A stretch of DNA of 64,000 bases. It comes from Porphyra umbilicalis. Its lineage: Eukaryota > Rhodophyta > Bangiophyceae > Bangiales > Bangiaceae. Location: assembly GCA_002049455.2 (NCBI GenBank), contig KV919125.1:1-64000 (forward strand). Reading direction: 5' to 3'. Of the stretch, positions 20,092 through 31,513 are shown piece after piece. The notes under the pieces are model-generated. The model saw only the letters and a program-made list of their open reading frames with translations, ran no database searches and had not been told where the DNA came from. Made by a program: the position numbers and the translations under genes. The first letter of the stretch is position 1; each line of letters begins with the position of its first letter.

Positions 20092-20729
20092 CTACAACGC
20101 CGCCGCCTCAATCGCCGACGCGAGCGCCGCGTCGGCGGCCGCCCGCCCCGCCGCCGCGTAGCGGCTGCGCCCGCCGCCGCCGCCGCCGCCCGGCGGTGGC
20201 GGCGGCGGCGGCGGAGGCGGCGGTGGCGGTGGCGGCGGCGGCGGGTCGGCGGGCGGCACCCGCCCGCCCGCCGCCGCCGCGGGGGGCCGCCGCGGGACGA
20301 CCGCGACGTCCGCCGACGCCCGCCGCCGCCGCCGCCGCTGCCGCCGCTGCCGCCGCCGCCCCCCCCCGGCGGCGGCAGCGTCGGCAGCACCTTGAAGGAG
20401 ACGACGACGTCGGCGGGTGCCCCCGCCGGCCGCCGCGGCGCGGGGTGGTGCGCGCGGCGGCCCCGCGGCGTTGCGTCGGCGCCGACGGCCGGCGGTGGGG
20501 GCTGCGCGCGGGGCGCCTCCCCCCCGCGGGGGGGGGGGGGGGGGATGCGGGGGGGGCCGCCGCCCGCTCCGCCGGTGCCGCCGGGGGCGCCCCCCGGGCC
20601 CCGGGCGCCGCGGCGGGGGCGTCGGCCGCGCCCGCGGGCGCCCGCGGCGGCGCCTCGCGCGCCGACGAGCGCCGCGGCGGGGGGTGCGGCGCGCGCGGTC
20701 GCCGGTGCGCGGTGGCCCGCGGGGAGGGG

Positions 20730-20774
<45 letters not shown>

Positions 20775-22656
20775 CCGTCGGCCCCGCGTCGGCGGCGGTG
20801 GGGGGATGGGCGGCTGCCGCCGCGCGGACGCGGCGGACCGTCGAGGGAGCGGCGGGTGCCCGGGGGGGGGACGCGTCGCCGCCGTCGACGGCGGCGGGTG
20901 GCGGTGGTGTCGGTGGCGGCGGGGGGGGGGGGGGGGGGGGGGGCGGCGATGCGGGCGGCGACGGCGACGACGGCGGGGACGGCGGGAGCGGCGGCGCCGC
21001 CGGCAGCGGCGGCGGCAACGTGTCAAATGACTCGCCGCCGCTCGTGCGCGCCGCCACGAGGGCGTCCAAGCCGCCGAGCGCCGCCGGCGGGTCGGCCGCC
21101 CGATCCCCCCCGCCCCCGCCCCCGCCGCCGCCGCCGCCGCCGTTGCTGTTGCCGGGCACGTGGGCGCCCCCCCCCCCCCCCCCCCACCTTGGCGGCTGCG
21201 CGCACGTCGTTCCCCCCCCCCCGCGCGAGGACCCCCCCCCCCACCCACTGGGCGACGGCGGCGGCGGAGGAGGCGCGGGGGAGGTCCTCCGCCCCCTCCC
21301 CGTGTCCGTCGCAGCCCGCGAGGGAGTCGCGCGGCCCCGCGTACTTTGATTTGAGGCGCGACGGCGGGCGGGGGCCGCAGAGGAGCGCCGCCGCCCGCCG
21401 CAAGCCGCCGCCGCCGCCGCCGCCCGTGCGGTCGGCCGGCCGCCGCGGCGGCGGCGGGCGCTTAAACAGCTCCGCGGTCGTGCGGTCCGAGAGGAGGAGG
21501 AAGGTGTGGAGGGCGACGAGGGCGGTGGTAAAGAGCCACGCGAGCCCCGCATACGGCACCAGCACCGCCGTCACGACGGCGGGGGTGGTCGACAGGGCCG
21601 TCCACAGGGCGACGGCGGCGCCGCCCGGCGTCGCCCGCACCTGGTGCACGAGCGCAAAGGCCGAGGCGGACGCGACGCCCGCGCACGTGGCGGAGAGGGT
21701 GACGATAAAGAGGAAAAAGGTGCGGTAGTTGCGCCGCCCGACGCAGGTGCCGAGCCAGTGGCAGTGGTGGTCAAACGTGCCGACGCAGTTGTTGCACGTC
21801 GCGCAGTGGCTGCCGCGTGGCGGCCGCCACACGCGGCACGTCTCACAGTACTTGACCGTCACCGCCGCGCCGGCCACGTAGACGCGCTTGACGCGGCGGC
21901 CGCCGCGGCCGCCCCCACCCGCCCCCGCGTCGAGCGTCGACGAGAGGCGGCCGGTGGTGGAGGCGCCCCCGCCGTCGCCGCCGCCGCCGTCGGAAAAGAG
22001 GGAGGCGCCCCCAATGGACGCCCGCCCGACCGCGTCGGGCGGCGGCTCGGCGGAGCGGAGGAGGATGCCGGGATCGTCGGCGGCCGTCGCCACAAACGCC
22101 CACAGCGCAACGGCGGCGGGGGCGCCGACGGCGGCGGCGACGGCCGCCCCGACGGCCGGCGGGAGCGCGGCGAAATAGTAGCGCACGGGGAGGGCGTAGA
22201 AGAGGGCGAGCGGCACGACCATGGCGACGCCGGTCGCAACGGCGTTGCCGGGCTCCGCGCCGACGAGCCAGCGGCCGCCGCCAAAGAGGCGGTTGCGCCC
22301 CTGCACCGCCCCCGCGTCGTAGCGGGGGGCGGCGCCGCCGCCGCCAGTGAGGCGGCGGCGGATGGAAAAGCGGCCCCCACCCCCGCCGCTGCCGCCGGCA
22401 GATGGGCGCGCGGCCGCCGCCGGCAATGGCGGCGGCGGCCGCGCCCCGTCGGCGGCCGACGCGGCGGGGGCGGCACCCGCCCCCGCCGATGGGCGGGCGG
22501 CGGCAAAGGAGTCGAGCTCCGCGGCGGCCCAGCCGCCGAGCTCCACATCCCCGTCCACGGCCGCCGCCCAATCGTCCACGTCGAGGTCGTCGACGGTCGC
22601 GCCTTTAGGCGGTCCGGCCGCCCCCGCCCGCAGCCGGGGGGGAAGAAGAAGCCCAT
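20092..22656 (-). CDS. DHHC-type protein S-acyltransferase
   Basis: The cysteine-rich domain reads [20 protein letters not shown] then [20 protein letters not shown] and [10 protein letters not shown], with the catalytic DHHC. Four hydrophobic segments surround it: [37 protein letters not shown] before the DPG motif (ADDPGILLR), [20 protein letters not shown], and [20 protein letters not shown] followed by the TTxE-type motif [10 protein letters not shown]. This is the standard four-TM palmitoyltransferase plan of Golgi/plasma-membrane enzymes. The position after DHHC is His instead of the common Pro. The acidic N-terminus ([20 protein letters not shown]) is joined to ATG 22656 (MGFFFPP) if the G-run at 22635-22642 is miscounted. 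The C-terminal tail after about 21180 is Pro/Gly low complexity with frame changes at C/G runs; the end at 20092 is tentative. Confidence 0.75.
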
Positions 22657-22736
22657 GGGGCGGCCGCCGCGCCGGCGACGCCGGCCGTCGGCTGCCGGCC
22701 CGACGCGCCGACGGGCGGGCGCCGGCCGACCGCGGC

Positions 22737-22767
<31 letters not shown>

Positions 22768-23927
22768 ACTGAGGGGGGGTGGCCGGCGGGCGGTGGGGGC
22801 CACGGCGGGGGGGCGGAGGGGGCGTCGGCCGACGGGGCGCGCCGCGCGGCGGTGCGGCGGGGGCGGCACCACCCCCCCCCCCGCGTCTGTCAACAAGGCG
22901 GCGCCGCGCGGCGCGGGCCCCCCACCGCCCCGCTGACGCGCGCGCCGCCCCCGCCCCGACGGGTCTCGGCCGCGGCGCCGCTCGCCGGCGCCGCCCGCGG
23001 GAGTCCCGGCCCGACGGTGCGCCGCGCCACCCGCCGGGGGGGCGGCGGGCGGCGGCCAAGCGCCGTTGCGCCGCTGGCGGGGCCGTCGGGACCGCGCGCA
23101 TCCCATTCCTGCGCCCGGCGTTTGCGCCCCTGGCGCCCACCGCCCGGGGGGTGGGGGCGGAGGGGGGGGGGGGGCTCCCCCCCCACCGCCGCGTCACGGC
23201 GGGCCCGTCTGGGGGCATCCCCCCCCCCCACCCGGCCACGCCCGCGTGCCACGCACCGGCACGCCGGCGCGGCGACGCACGGCCGCCGCGCCTGACGTCA
23301 GCGGCGGCCGCCTGGGGCGCGCCTACGCAGCGCCGCGCTGCCGGCGTGGCGGAGCGCACACACCCCCCCGCCCGGCCCGGCGGCACGCCGCCCCCTGCTG
23401 CCGGGTCGGTGACGTGCGTGTTTGACAGGGGGGGGGAGTGGCACCTGTCGCCGCGCGGTCGGGGGGCACCCCCGCCCCGTGGCTGCCGCGCCGCTACGCG
23501 GCGGCGCGGCGCGCGCGCGCGCGCGCGCCGGTGGCGGCGGGTGCGTCACGCTCGGCACGGCGCGCGGGCGCCCGCGGGACGCGGTGGTCTGCTGTCGGCC
23601 CCAGCGACGCGCCGCGGCTGTTTTTCTTTTTGTCTGGGACCATTGGGCCGACGCGCCGGCGCGGCGGGCGCGTCACGTAGGCGCGCAGCGGCGCGCGCGC
23701 GTGCGGGCGGCCAGCCGGCGACCGACCGGAATCTGGGCAACGGGCCACTCGTCGTGCGGGCGCGACGGGTGACCGCGTGCGGCGCGCCCTGGGCCCCCGC
23801 CCAGCGGGCGACCCGGCGTCGTGGCGCGCGCCACGCCGCGCCGCTGGATGCCGCCCCTACGTAGCGCGCGGCGGGGGGCGCGGCGCGGGGGGCGGGTGTC
23901 CCCCCCCCCCCCACTCATCGGCGTGAT
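22657..23927. other. GC-rich intergenic region, no certain gene
   Basis: Open frames exist on both strands but consist of Pro/Arg/Ala/Gly low complexity without recognisable motifs. It probably contains the promoter and leader of the DHHC gene on its left. Confidence 0.45.
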
Positions 23928-24487
23928 CATCGTCTACAAAGTGGTTTCTCGGATCGAGGTGCCCTTTCCGACAGCCCCCGATACCCGTAACTGAGGGGGG
24001 TTTCGATGGACGCCGATTTGGACACCAGATAGACTGTAACCCTGATGTCCGTTTATTCCATCGGTACTCCCCGTACGGGGCAAAAGAAGCTTCCTCACGG
24101 GGACCAACACAGTCGACCAATACAAAAAAGACAGCCCAATGAACTGCCGAAAAGCTGATCAAGAGCTGTTGAACCCCCAATGAGCTGCAGCTGTTCTTGT
24201 TCTGCTTTACAAAAGCAGCGCTCGCCGGATCCTGGTCCAGACGTGTCCCAATCAGACTGCGTATGCCTTACAGCCCGCTCTCGTCAGGTCCTTCCCAAGG
24301 CCACCGATGTCGTTTCTCGTATCAGAACTCGCAGCCACGCAGGGTTTACACCGATGTCTGCCGGTACGATTCGATGGAGCTTCCGATTGCTATCGAAAAC
24401 CCGTATCGAAGGGTGCTCTGATGGAGAGATGCCCATTGGTGGCAGCCGATATACGGGCTGATGGACATTTGAACTTCAGAGACGATG
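23928..24487. mobile_element. MITE-like insertion with ATCGTC-type termini
   Basis: The left end CATCGTCTACAAAGT and the reverse complement of the right end CATCGTCTCTGAAGT agree at 12 of 15 positions. The 560 bp between them are far less GC-rich than the DNA on both sides, and the composition changes at these ends. The termini resemble those of the large transposon at 432-8532 (ATCGTCA). No coding potential is seen. No target duplication beyond a possible AT is visible. Confidence 0.45.
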
Positions 24488-25284
24488 GGGCCGCGCCGCG
24501 CGGCGGGATTGGGGCGACGGACCCGCCGTCAATTCGCGGCGGCGTCACGGTTGCGGGGCTCGACGCCGACGGTCGGCGTCGGGCGCCGCGAGCGGCGGGC
24601 CCCCGCCGCGCGCGGCGGCGGCGGCAGCCGCCGCACGGGCAGCCGCTGCCTGCCTGCTGCCGCTGCCGGCCAGGTCGCCGAGTGCCACGACGACGCCCGC
24701 CGTCGGGCGCGCGGGCGTCGCCGTGGTCGTGGCGGCCGTGTCGACGCGCGGCTGCGCACCCCACCACGGGGACGTTGGGGCGCGGGGGGTCCCCCGCGGC
24801 GGCGCCGCGCGGCCGCGCTTGCCCCCGCGGCGCGCGCAGAGTCGGTCGGCCCCGCCGCCCCGCCCGCGCCGCCGCCCCGCCCCGGCGGTGCGGCGGCGGG
24901 GCCCCACGGCCCGCGCGGCCGCCGCCGCGGCGGCGGCGCGGGCGAGTCAACGGCGGCGGCGGCGGCGGCGGCGGCGGGCCCGCCGTCGGCACACGCCCGC
25001 GGCACCGACGGGCGCCGCGGTGGGCGCCGCGGGTTCCCGCCGGCGCGGCGGCGCCGCGGTGGAGGCGCCGGCGCGCCCCTTTACACCTTGACACTGGCGG
25101 GCGGGGCACGTGGCGCGTCACACACGGGCGTACAAGACGCCCATCCAGGGGGGTACAAAAAGGAAAAACCCGTGCCCCGCGCGTGCGCACCTACCATGCA
25201 AACGGCGTGGCGCACCTCCCCCCCCCCCTTCTCACATGATCGGGTGCCCCCCCACTCCCCCCCCCCCCCGCCCCCTCACCTGCG
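24488..25284. other. GC-rich intergenic region, no certain gene
   Basis: Low-complexity frames only. It lies downstream of the minus-strand phosphohexomutase gene and may include its 3' untranslated region. Confidence 0.45.
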
Positions 25285-27682
25285 TCAAGCCCCCGCCGCC
25301 GCGCTCGGCGCCGCCACGGGCGCCTCCCCCCGGTGCGCCGCCTCGTACGCGTCCAAGCTGGCCGTGTCGACGTTTGGGTAGGCCGCCAAAAACCCGTCGC
25401 GCAGCGTGCGGAGCGTCGCGACGACCCCCCCCGGCGCCTCCGTCTCAATGTTGAGCGGCAGCAGCGGGTCGTGGAGGCTCTGCCGCAGCAGCAGCCACCC
25501 GGTCCGCCCGTCGCCCTCGTCGACCGACACGCGGACGCCCTCGTAGTTTGGCTCCTCGACGGTCCACCCGGGGGTGGCGTCGACAAACGCGGGGAAGGCG
25601 TCGAGGAGCGCCACGCCTTGCGCGCCAAAGTCGGCCGCGTCCGTAAAGGGGAGGCGGAACTCGTGGGCGGCGAGCGGCTCGGCGAGGCCGTCGAGGAGGG
25701 CGGCAATGCCCCGCTCCTCGCCGGCCGCGCGCAGGCGCACCATCTCCACAATAATCTTGACGGCCAGGTAGCAGCCGTCGTCCAGCACTGGACACGGGGG
25801 TGAGGGGGAAGAGGGGGCGGGTTGAGAGGAGACAGACGCCAGAGAGAGTAGCGGGAAGCAGGAAGAGCGAGGCCAGCGTAGCAAAGCAGAGGACAAGGAG
25901 AGTTAGCTGCCGGTTCAGAGTATAACTAGGACAATGTCCGTAGCAAGCGGCGTGGTAAGCCCGCTGCAGCCCACCCGACGAGGCCATCCAGACATTCCAC
26001 CGCAAGCGACTCGCACAGGCCCCCGTTGCACCAACGTACTGTAGTTCTCCTTCATGGCGCCGTGGCCCGACGTCTCAATCGCCAGCGGCGCGTCGACCTC
26101 AATGCCCTTATCGATAATGTTTTTGTAGCCCTGCAAACGTCCACTCGCACACGCAGTCGCAGGGGTGCGTCCACCCACACGCGACGGCACAGGCAGACAC
26201 AAAATCCGGGCGGCAGAGCGTGAGAAACAAGGTCGGTACGAGGCCCGCCCAACACTTGACCCCCCGCACCACGAGCAAACGACCGCAACGCCGCCCCCGT
26301 GCGCCGGCGAGGCTGAGCCCATGGCGGCACCCCGCCCCCGCAGACGATGCCCACCCCCTCCCCACCACCCACTCCCACGGCGCACCCCCCCCCCCCCCCC
26401 CCCCCCCCTTACCTTGCGATACCGCAGGTGCACCCCCCCAGCCCCTCAATGAACCGCGTGAGCCCGTTGCTCGTCACCGAGTCGGTGACAATCACCCCCC
26501 CCGGGCACTCGCGCAGGGCAATGCGGGCGACCATGGCGATGAGGCGGTTGCGGTTGACCCCCCCCCCGCCCGGTCGCACACCCCACTCCGATCGACGTCC
26601 GTGTCAAAGATGACGCCGAGGTCCGCGCCCGCCCCCGTCGTGGCCGCCACCAGCGACGCCATTGCGTCTGCGTCTTCGGGGTTGGGGACGTGGTTGGGGA
26701 AGGTCCCGTCGGGGTCGAGGAACTGGGAGCCCCGCGTGTCGGCGCCGAGGGATTCCAAGACGGATGCGAAAAAGCCGCCGGCGCCATTGCCCGCGTCAAC
26801 GACAATGTGAAAGCCCGCCAGCGGCGCGTCCCCCGCGCCGCACGCGGCGCGGATCAAGCCGCCCAAGTGCGCGCCATAATCGTCGAGGAAGGGGTGCGTC
26901 GGCACGGGGGCGGGCGGGGTGACGGGCGGGTCCCCCCCCCCCGCGCGTCGCGCGCGGCGGCCGCCGCGTCGAGAATGGCGGTCACGTCGGCCTTGGACGT
27001 CCCCCCCCCCGCGTGAAAAACTTCAACCCGTTCCGGTTGGGCGGCAGGTGGCTCGCCGTCAGCATCACCGCCGCGCCCGCGGGGGCCGACCGCCCCCCAA
27101 ACGGCAGCACCGTCGACATAAACATGGCGGGCGTCGTTGCCACCCCAAAATCCACCACACCCGCCCCCGTCGAGGCCACCCCCGCGGCCGTGGCGGCCGC
27201 CAATGCCGGGCCCGACAGGCGGCTGTCGCGCCCAATGGTCACGGTCAGGGACGCGGGGGGGACGCCCACCGACGCGGCCGCCCAGGCGGCAAAGGCGGCG
27301 CCAATGTCCGCCGCGTCGGCGGGGGTGAGGGTGACGGGCTCGGTGGGGACGAGGGGGAGCGCCACCCCCCGCACGTCGGAACCGTTTTGGAGGCGCCGCA
27401 GGGCGGCGCGCGCGGGGGACGCGTCGGGGGGGGTGTCCGCGGCGGCGGTGGGGGGGGGGGGGGGGGGCGCCGCCGGGGAGGGGGGGGGGGGGGGGGGCGC
27501 GTGGCCGCCGCGACAGGTTGCCCGCGGTGGGGGGGGGGGGGTGCCCACCCACTGGCGGGGGCGGAGGGTGGCGGCGGCGGTCGCGGCCGCCGTCGGCCGG
27601 CGGGGGGTGGCGGCGCGGGCGGCCGCCCGGGGGGCGCCGCCACCCCGACCGGGGGAGCACCGCAAAAGGCGAGCGGCGCCAT
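25285..27682 (-). CDS. Plastid phosphoglucomutase/phosphomannomutase-family enzyme
   Basis: Alpha-D-phosphohexomutase. ATG at 27682 opens MAPLAFCGAPPVGVAAPPGR, a transit-like leader. Then come RRLQNGSDVRGVALPL, LTVTIGRDSRLSGPAL, the phosphoserine loop TASHLPPNRNGLKFF (Ser), the metal loop IFDTDVDRSGVCD (three Asp), NRNRLIAMVARIALREC, VTDSVTSNGLTRFIEGLGG and the sugar-binding ETSGHGAMKENY. Exons 26130-26040 and 25787-25285 are well defined: introns 26131-26412 and 25788-26039 use GTAAGG/AG and GTACGT/AG, and the phases join HLRYRK|GYKNIID and KENYM|LDDGCY. The first exon changes frame at G/C runs near 27449-27497, 27001-27010, 26930-26942, 26562-26570 and 26434-26440. At the last, one extra base restores the family-like GLGGVHLRYRK, arguing for assembly errors. 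Substrate (glucose or mannose phosphates) cannot be settled. It resembles the plant plastid-type PGM-like branch. Confidence 0.8.
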
Positions 27683-28452
27683 GGCGGCAGTCGAGCAGCG
27701 CCAGTCGTAGGTGGCGCAACAGGATGGCCGAGCCGCGGCGGTAGGGAGACGGCAACGAGTCGGTCGCATCTGGTCGGCACACCCGTCGGACGGGCGGGAT
27801 GGGGGTGGCGACAGCAGCGGATGGGCATCCATGGTGGGCAGGGCGGGGGTGACGCGCACGGTGGCGCCGAGATCAGATCCACGTCCAAGACCCCCGCCGC
27901 AGGGGTGCTGCATGAATCTAGCTAGATTCAGGCAGATGCCTTGCCCAGCAGTAAGTACTTCGGCTCGTCCTGTATTTCACACACTGGCGAGGACTGCCAG
28001 CGATGAACGACAACCGTCCGCAGAGGTGCGCCAATGGACAGCTGTGCTGTTCCCCTCCACACACTCCCACTGAGGGTCCCCACCCGCGCGGCCGGTGTCC
28101 CGGTGCGCCCAGAGGCCCGCCGCGGTCGTCGCGCTGCCCCGCACCCAACCCGTCTGCGGCAACCCGTCTCGAGGTCGAGGCGGGGCGGCGGGCGCCGGCG
28201 CGGCTCCCACTACGCCGGCCCGCCGCCGCTGCCGCCAGACCACCCCTGCCGGTGAGCGCCGGCCGGCAGTGTCAACCGTCGCCTACGCACCGACGCAGAC
28301 GCCTGGCCGGGAGGTCGGCAGGTCCGGGGGCGCGCGCGACCGGCCCCCCCCCCCCCCCCCCGCGCGAAAATTCCACCTGGAACGCGCCGTCCGGCAGCGC
28401 GTCGGCCCCGCCGTCGGCGCGTCGGCCACCGCATCGCTTGGGGATGTGGTTA
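27683..28452. other. Intergenic region, no gene seen
   Basis: Upstream of the phosphohexomutase. No frame has recognisable content. A long C-run at about 28346-28361 is present. Confidence 0.5.
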
Positions 28453-29778
28453 TCCGTCCCCCCCCAGCTTGTGACAACTATGCCAATTCGTGACGAATCG
28501 GAGTTGTGTGGGAAATCCACAGTGTTTTCCCATCAGATCGCTGTCGGATTGACACTGAGAGGCCCTCAAACGTTTGTAGACATTTTTAAAAACAGCTACT
28601 ATAATAACTGAACGGTAGCAGTGGGCCCACTATTGTTCGCGCAAACTCAAGGGCTCGCGAAAGATGAGACGCCCGCCCAGAAAGCGGCGCGAGGTGGCGC
28701 GCTCCTGACTATAAAATTAGTTGACAAGTACAGGTTCTGGCGACCCATCTGGACAGTGTTGTCCTTCTTCGTTCTTCCCGACACAGGCGACGGTCCCTCT
28801 TTGACCGCTCCCATCACGTTTGCTCACCCTCAGGGCTGCGTGCTCGTCTTTCATCTTACTGGCACTCCCCCATGTCCAGGGCCGCTCAGTCTGGGGGTGC
28901 GGGCGCCTCCCCCCGCGCCGCCCCCGTCGGCGCGGGTTGCCCCGCTCGTGGGACGGCCGCGGGCGCGTGCGCCGGCGGCTGAATGTGGTGGTGGATATGG
29001 CGGGGGCGACGGCAGCCCCCGACGCGCTGGGGGGGGAGGGTAGCGCGGTGGGGGGGGCTGCCCCCTCCGCAGTGACGCCGCAGAGAAGCCGCTGGGGCGG
29101 GCACGGGGTGACTGCTGGGGGTGCCGGGGGGGGCGGTGGCCGTGAGTGGTGGCTTGACCCGGTCGCGGCGGCCGGCGGGGGCGGCGGCGCGGCGGGCGGT
29201 GAGGCGGGCGGCGCCCCCCCCCCTCCCGCCCTCCCCCGCGTCTTGCGCATGGTGGGGCGGGGTGCGTGTTGGGATGGCTGGCAAGGCACGTGGGGCGAGG
29301 CGTGGAAGGGCGGCTGGAAGTCTATGGATGGCCCCCCTTGAACTGGTCGTGATAGGGGGGAAGGCCACGGAAAGAGACTGTACATCCGAGTCGCGGGGCG
29401 GCCTGGACGACGAAACACTCGCCGGGGCTGGCCGGGATGAAGAATATTACACGTCTGTGTCGTGTGAACCGCCCGGCTTCTGCCTGTTCGATTGGAGAAG
29501 CGCTGTTGTGGTTGTTTTGGGTCAAATATTGGTAAGTTTTCTCGCCGCAATGTGTGAATCCAAGCTATTCTCACACGATCAGTCATTGTGTCACGAACTG
29601 GTACAAGCATTTTCCAAGGCCCTCTCTTTAAAAGGTGATCGGCGGCACCGTTTCAAACACGAAAATGACCGCTCACCTAGTGAGACACTCTTGAGCCCAG
29701 TCTTTTTTTTTTTTCTTCCAAACAGATGAGCTGAAGTGCTCATCTGAGCAGGTTTGTCACAAACTGGGGGGGAACGGA
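28453..29778. mobile_element. Inverted-repeat element flanked by TA, mariner-like
   Basis: The left end TCCGTCCCCCCCCAGCTTGT continues GACAA. The reverse complement of the right end TCCGTTCCCCCCCAGTTTGT continues GACAA. They differ at about two of 25 positions, so these are clear terminal inverted repeats. Both ends are flanked directly by TA (28451-28452 and 29779-29780), the target duplication of Tc1/mariner-type elements, and the length (1.33 kb) is also typical. I find no transposase-like frame; the middle (about 28880-29340) is GC-rich, the two ends are AT-richer. It is therefore probably non-autonomous. A stem AGATGAGC/GCTCATCT at 29726-29747 lies just inside the right end. Confidence 0.65.
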
Positions 29779-29780
29779 TA

Positions 29781-30779
29781 CGCGGCGCCTGCGGCGGCCC
29801 CCGCCCCCCTCTCCCCCACTCACAGGCGCCACCCCCCCCCCCCCCCCGCCACCCCCGCTGCCCCGCAGCCCCCGCGCCGCGCTGTTTGCGGGTCCCCCCG
29901 CGGCGGTGCGTAGCGCGCGCAGGCGGCGGGCGTCCACGCCATTGAGTGGGCGCCGCGTCGGCGTGCACGGGGTGGCCGCCGCCGCCGCCCGTCGGCACGC
30001 CCCCCCCCCCCCCCCGTCGTGCCCTGTGGCGGTCCGGTCCCCCCCGGCCACCAACCCCCCCGCGACCGCGCCACACCCTCCGCGGCGCGCGGGCGGCCGC
30101 CGACCAGCGCCGTTTTTCCCGTGGCCGCCGCGGCCGACGTGGCGCCAGGCCCCCCCCCCCCCCGCCGACCGGGCGGCGACGCCGCGCCGCCCCGCGCCCC
30201 CCCACCCCGTGCGGGACGTGTGCGGGGCGGCCCGGCGGCGGGGGGGGCGCGGCGCCCCGGCGGTGGCGTCCGCCCGAGTTTGGGGTGCTCGTCGCGGCGC
30301 TGCCACGCGGCGGCGGGGGGTGTGGCACCCGCCCCACCCGCGCGCCGGGGGGGAGGGCGCACCCGCACGTTGGTGCCCCGCGCGCGCGCGACGCCCGCGC
30401 CGTTGGCGGCGTGGCCGCCCGTCCCGCGCGGCAGCGTCCCGCCCCGCGGCGGCGCGTGGAGGTTGCGCGAGTGCGCGACCGTTGGTTTGGGTGACGCTGC
30501 CTCGCCTCGTCCACCCTGTGCCTTGAGGCCCCGCGCGCGCGCGGGGCGGTCCGTGGTGTCCCCAACGTGCGGCGCCGTTGCCGCCCGCCGCCGCCGCCGT
30601 TCGATTGCCGCGCGCCCGCGGTGACGCGCACGAACAGCGCCGCTGCCGACGTGGGCGTCGCTACGCGACCGAGTGGGGCGTTGCGGTCGCGTCTTGCAAC
30701 CAACCCCCCCGTGCACCCGGGTTCCCACCCGGCCCCCCCCCCCCCCGCCACCATTCCCGACGCCAGCGGCCGCGCCGCC
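29781..30779. other. GC-rich intergenic region, no certain gene
   Basis: Long open frames on both strands are low-complexity Pro/Arg/Ala translations. No motif supports any of them. The region may contain the leader of the small membrane protein at 30780. Confidence 0.4.
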
Positions 30780-31513
30780 ATGGACATGGCGGTGCGGGTG
30801 GCGTGGGCGCTCCTCTTTGCCGCCACCGCGGCGGTTGTGGCGACGGCTGCCCGCCGGCAGCCCCGTGACAAGGCAGGGGCGGAGCGCGCGGGGGCGCCCG
30901 CCGCCGCCGCCGACGCGGCGGCCGCGGCGGCCGCGGGCGCCGCCGAACCACCCGCCCCCGCGGCGGAGGTTGCCGCCCCGCCGGCGGACGGGGCCGACGC
31001 TGGCGCGCCCGCCCCCGTTGCGCGGCGCGCGGCTGGCATCTCCTCCCTCCCGCCCATTGCCGGCGCGTCGGGGGCGCCTCGGCGATCGCTTGGGGGGGCC
31101 GTGCCCCCCGCCCCCGCCCCCGCCCCCGCCGCCGCCGGCGCCCAAACGGCGGCCGGCCGCCCCCCCCCCCACCCCCGCCCGCCGACGAGGACGAACCGTC
31201 AGACGGGGAGGCGGACGACGATGGCGGCTTTGACGACCTCGGGGGCCCCGGCGTGGCGGGTGCCGCCGACGGGGATGCCGGGGAGGCGGTCGAGCTCCCC
31301 CCCCTGCCGACGCTCCCGCGTCCGCCCCGGCGCTCGCACCGCCGCGCGCCGTCCCTGTCTGACGTGGCGGACGAGTGGGTGGAGGACCCGCCGGGCTCCC
31401 CGCTCCCCGAGGGGGCGGGGGCGGGGGGGGGGGGGGGGGGGGGGGCGCCCCCGTGCACCCGGGCCTCCGCAAGCGCCCGGGGGGGGGGGGGAAGCAGGAG
31501 CGCCACGCTCTGA
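30780..31513 (+). CDS. Hypothetical small membrane protein with acidic tail
   Basis: ATG at 30780 opens MDMAVRVAWALLFAATAAVV, a single hydrophobic segment followed by basic RRQPRDK, so a signal anchor or signal peptide. An Ala/Pro-rich stretch follows (residues about 35-125). After a C-run at about 31161-31171 the frame changes. The acidic, regularly composed segment DEDEPSDGEADDDGGFDDLG and then RRAPSLSDVADEWVEDPPGS look like true protein. A G-run at 31424-31445 forces another change into GLRKRPGGGGKQERHALTKA. The end is not fixed; 31513 is the stop of the middle frame. No family is recognised. The alternating acidic and proline-rich composition without other domains suggests a disordered tail. 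Confidence 0.4.
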
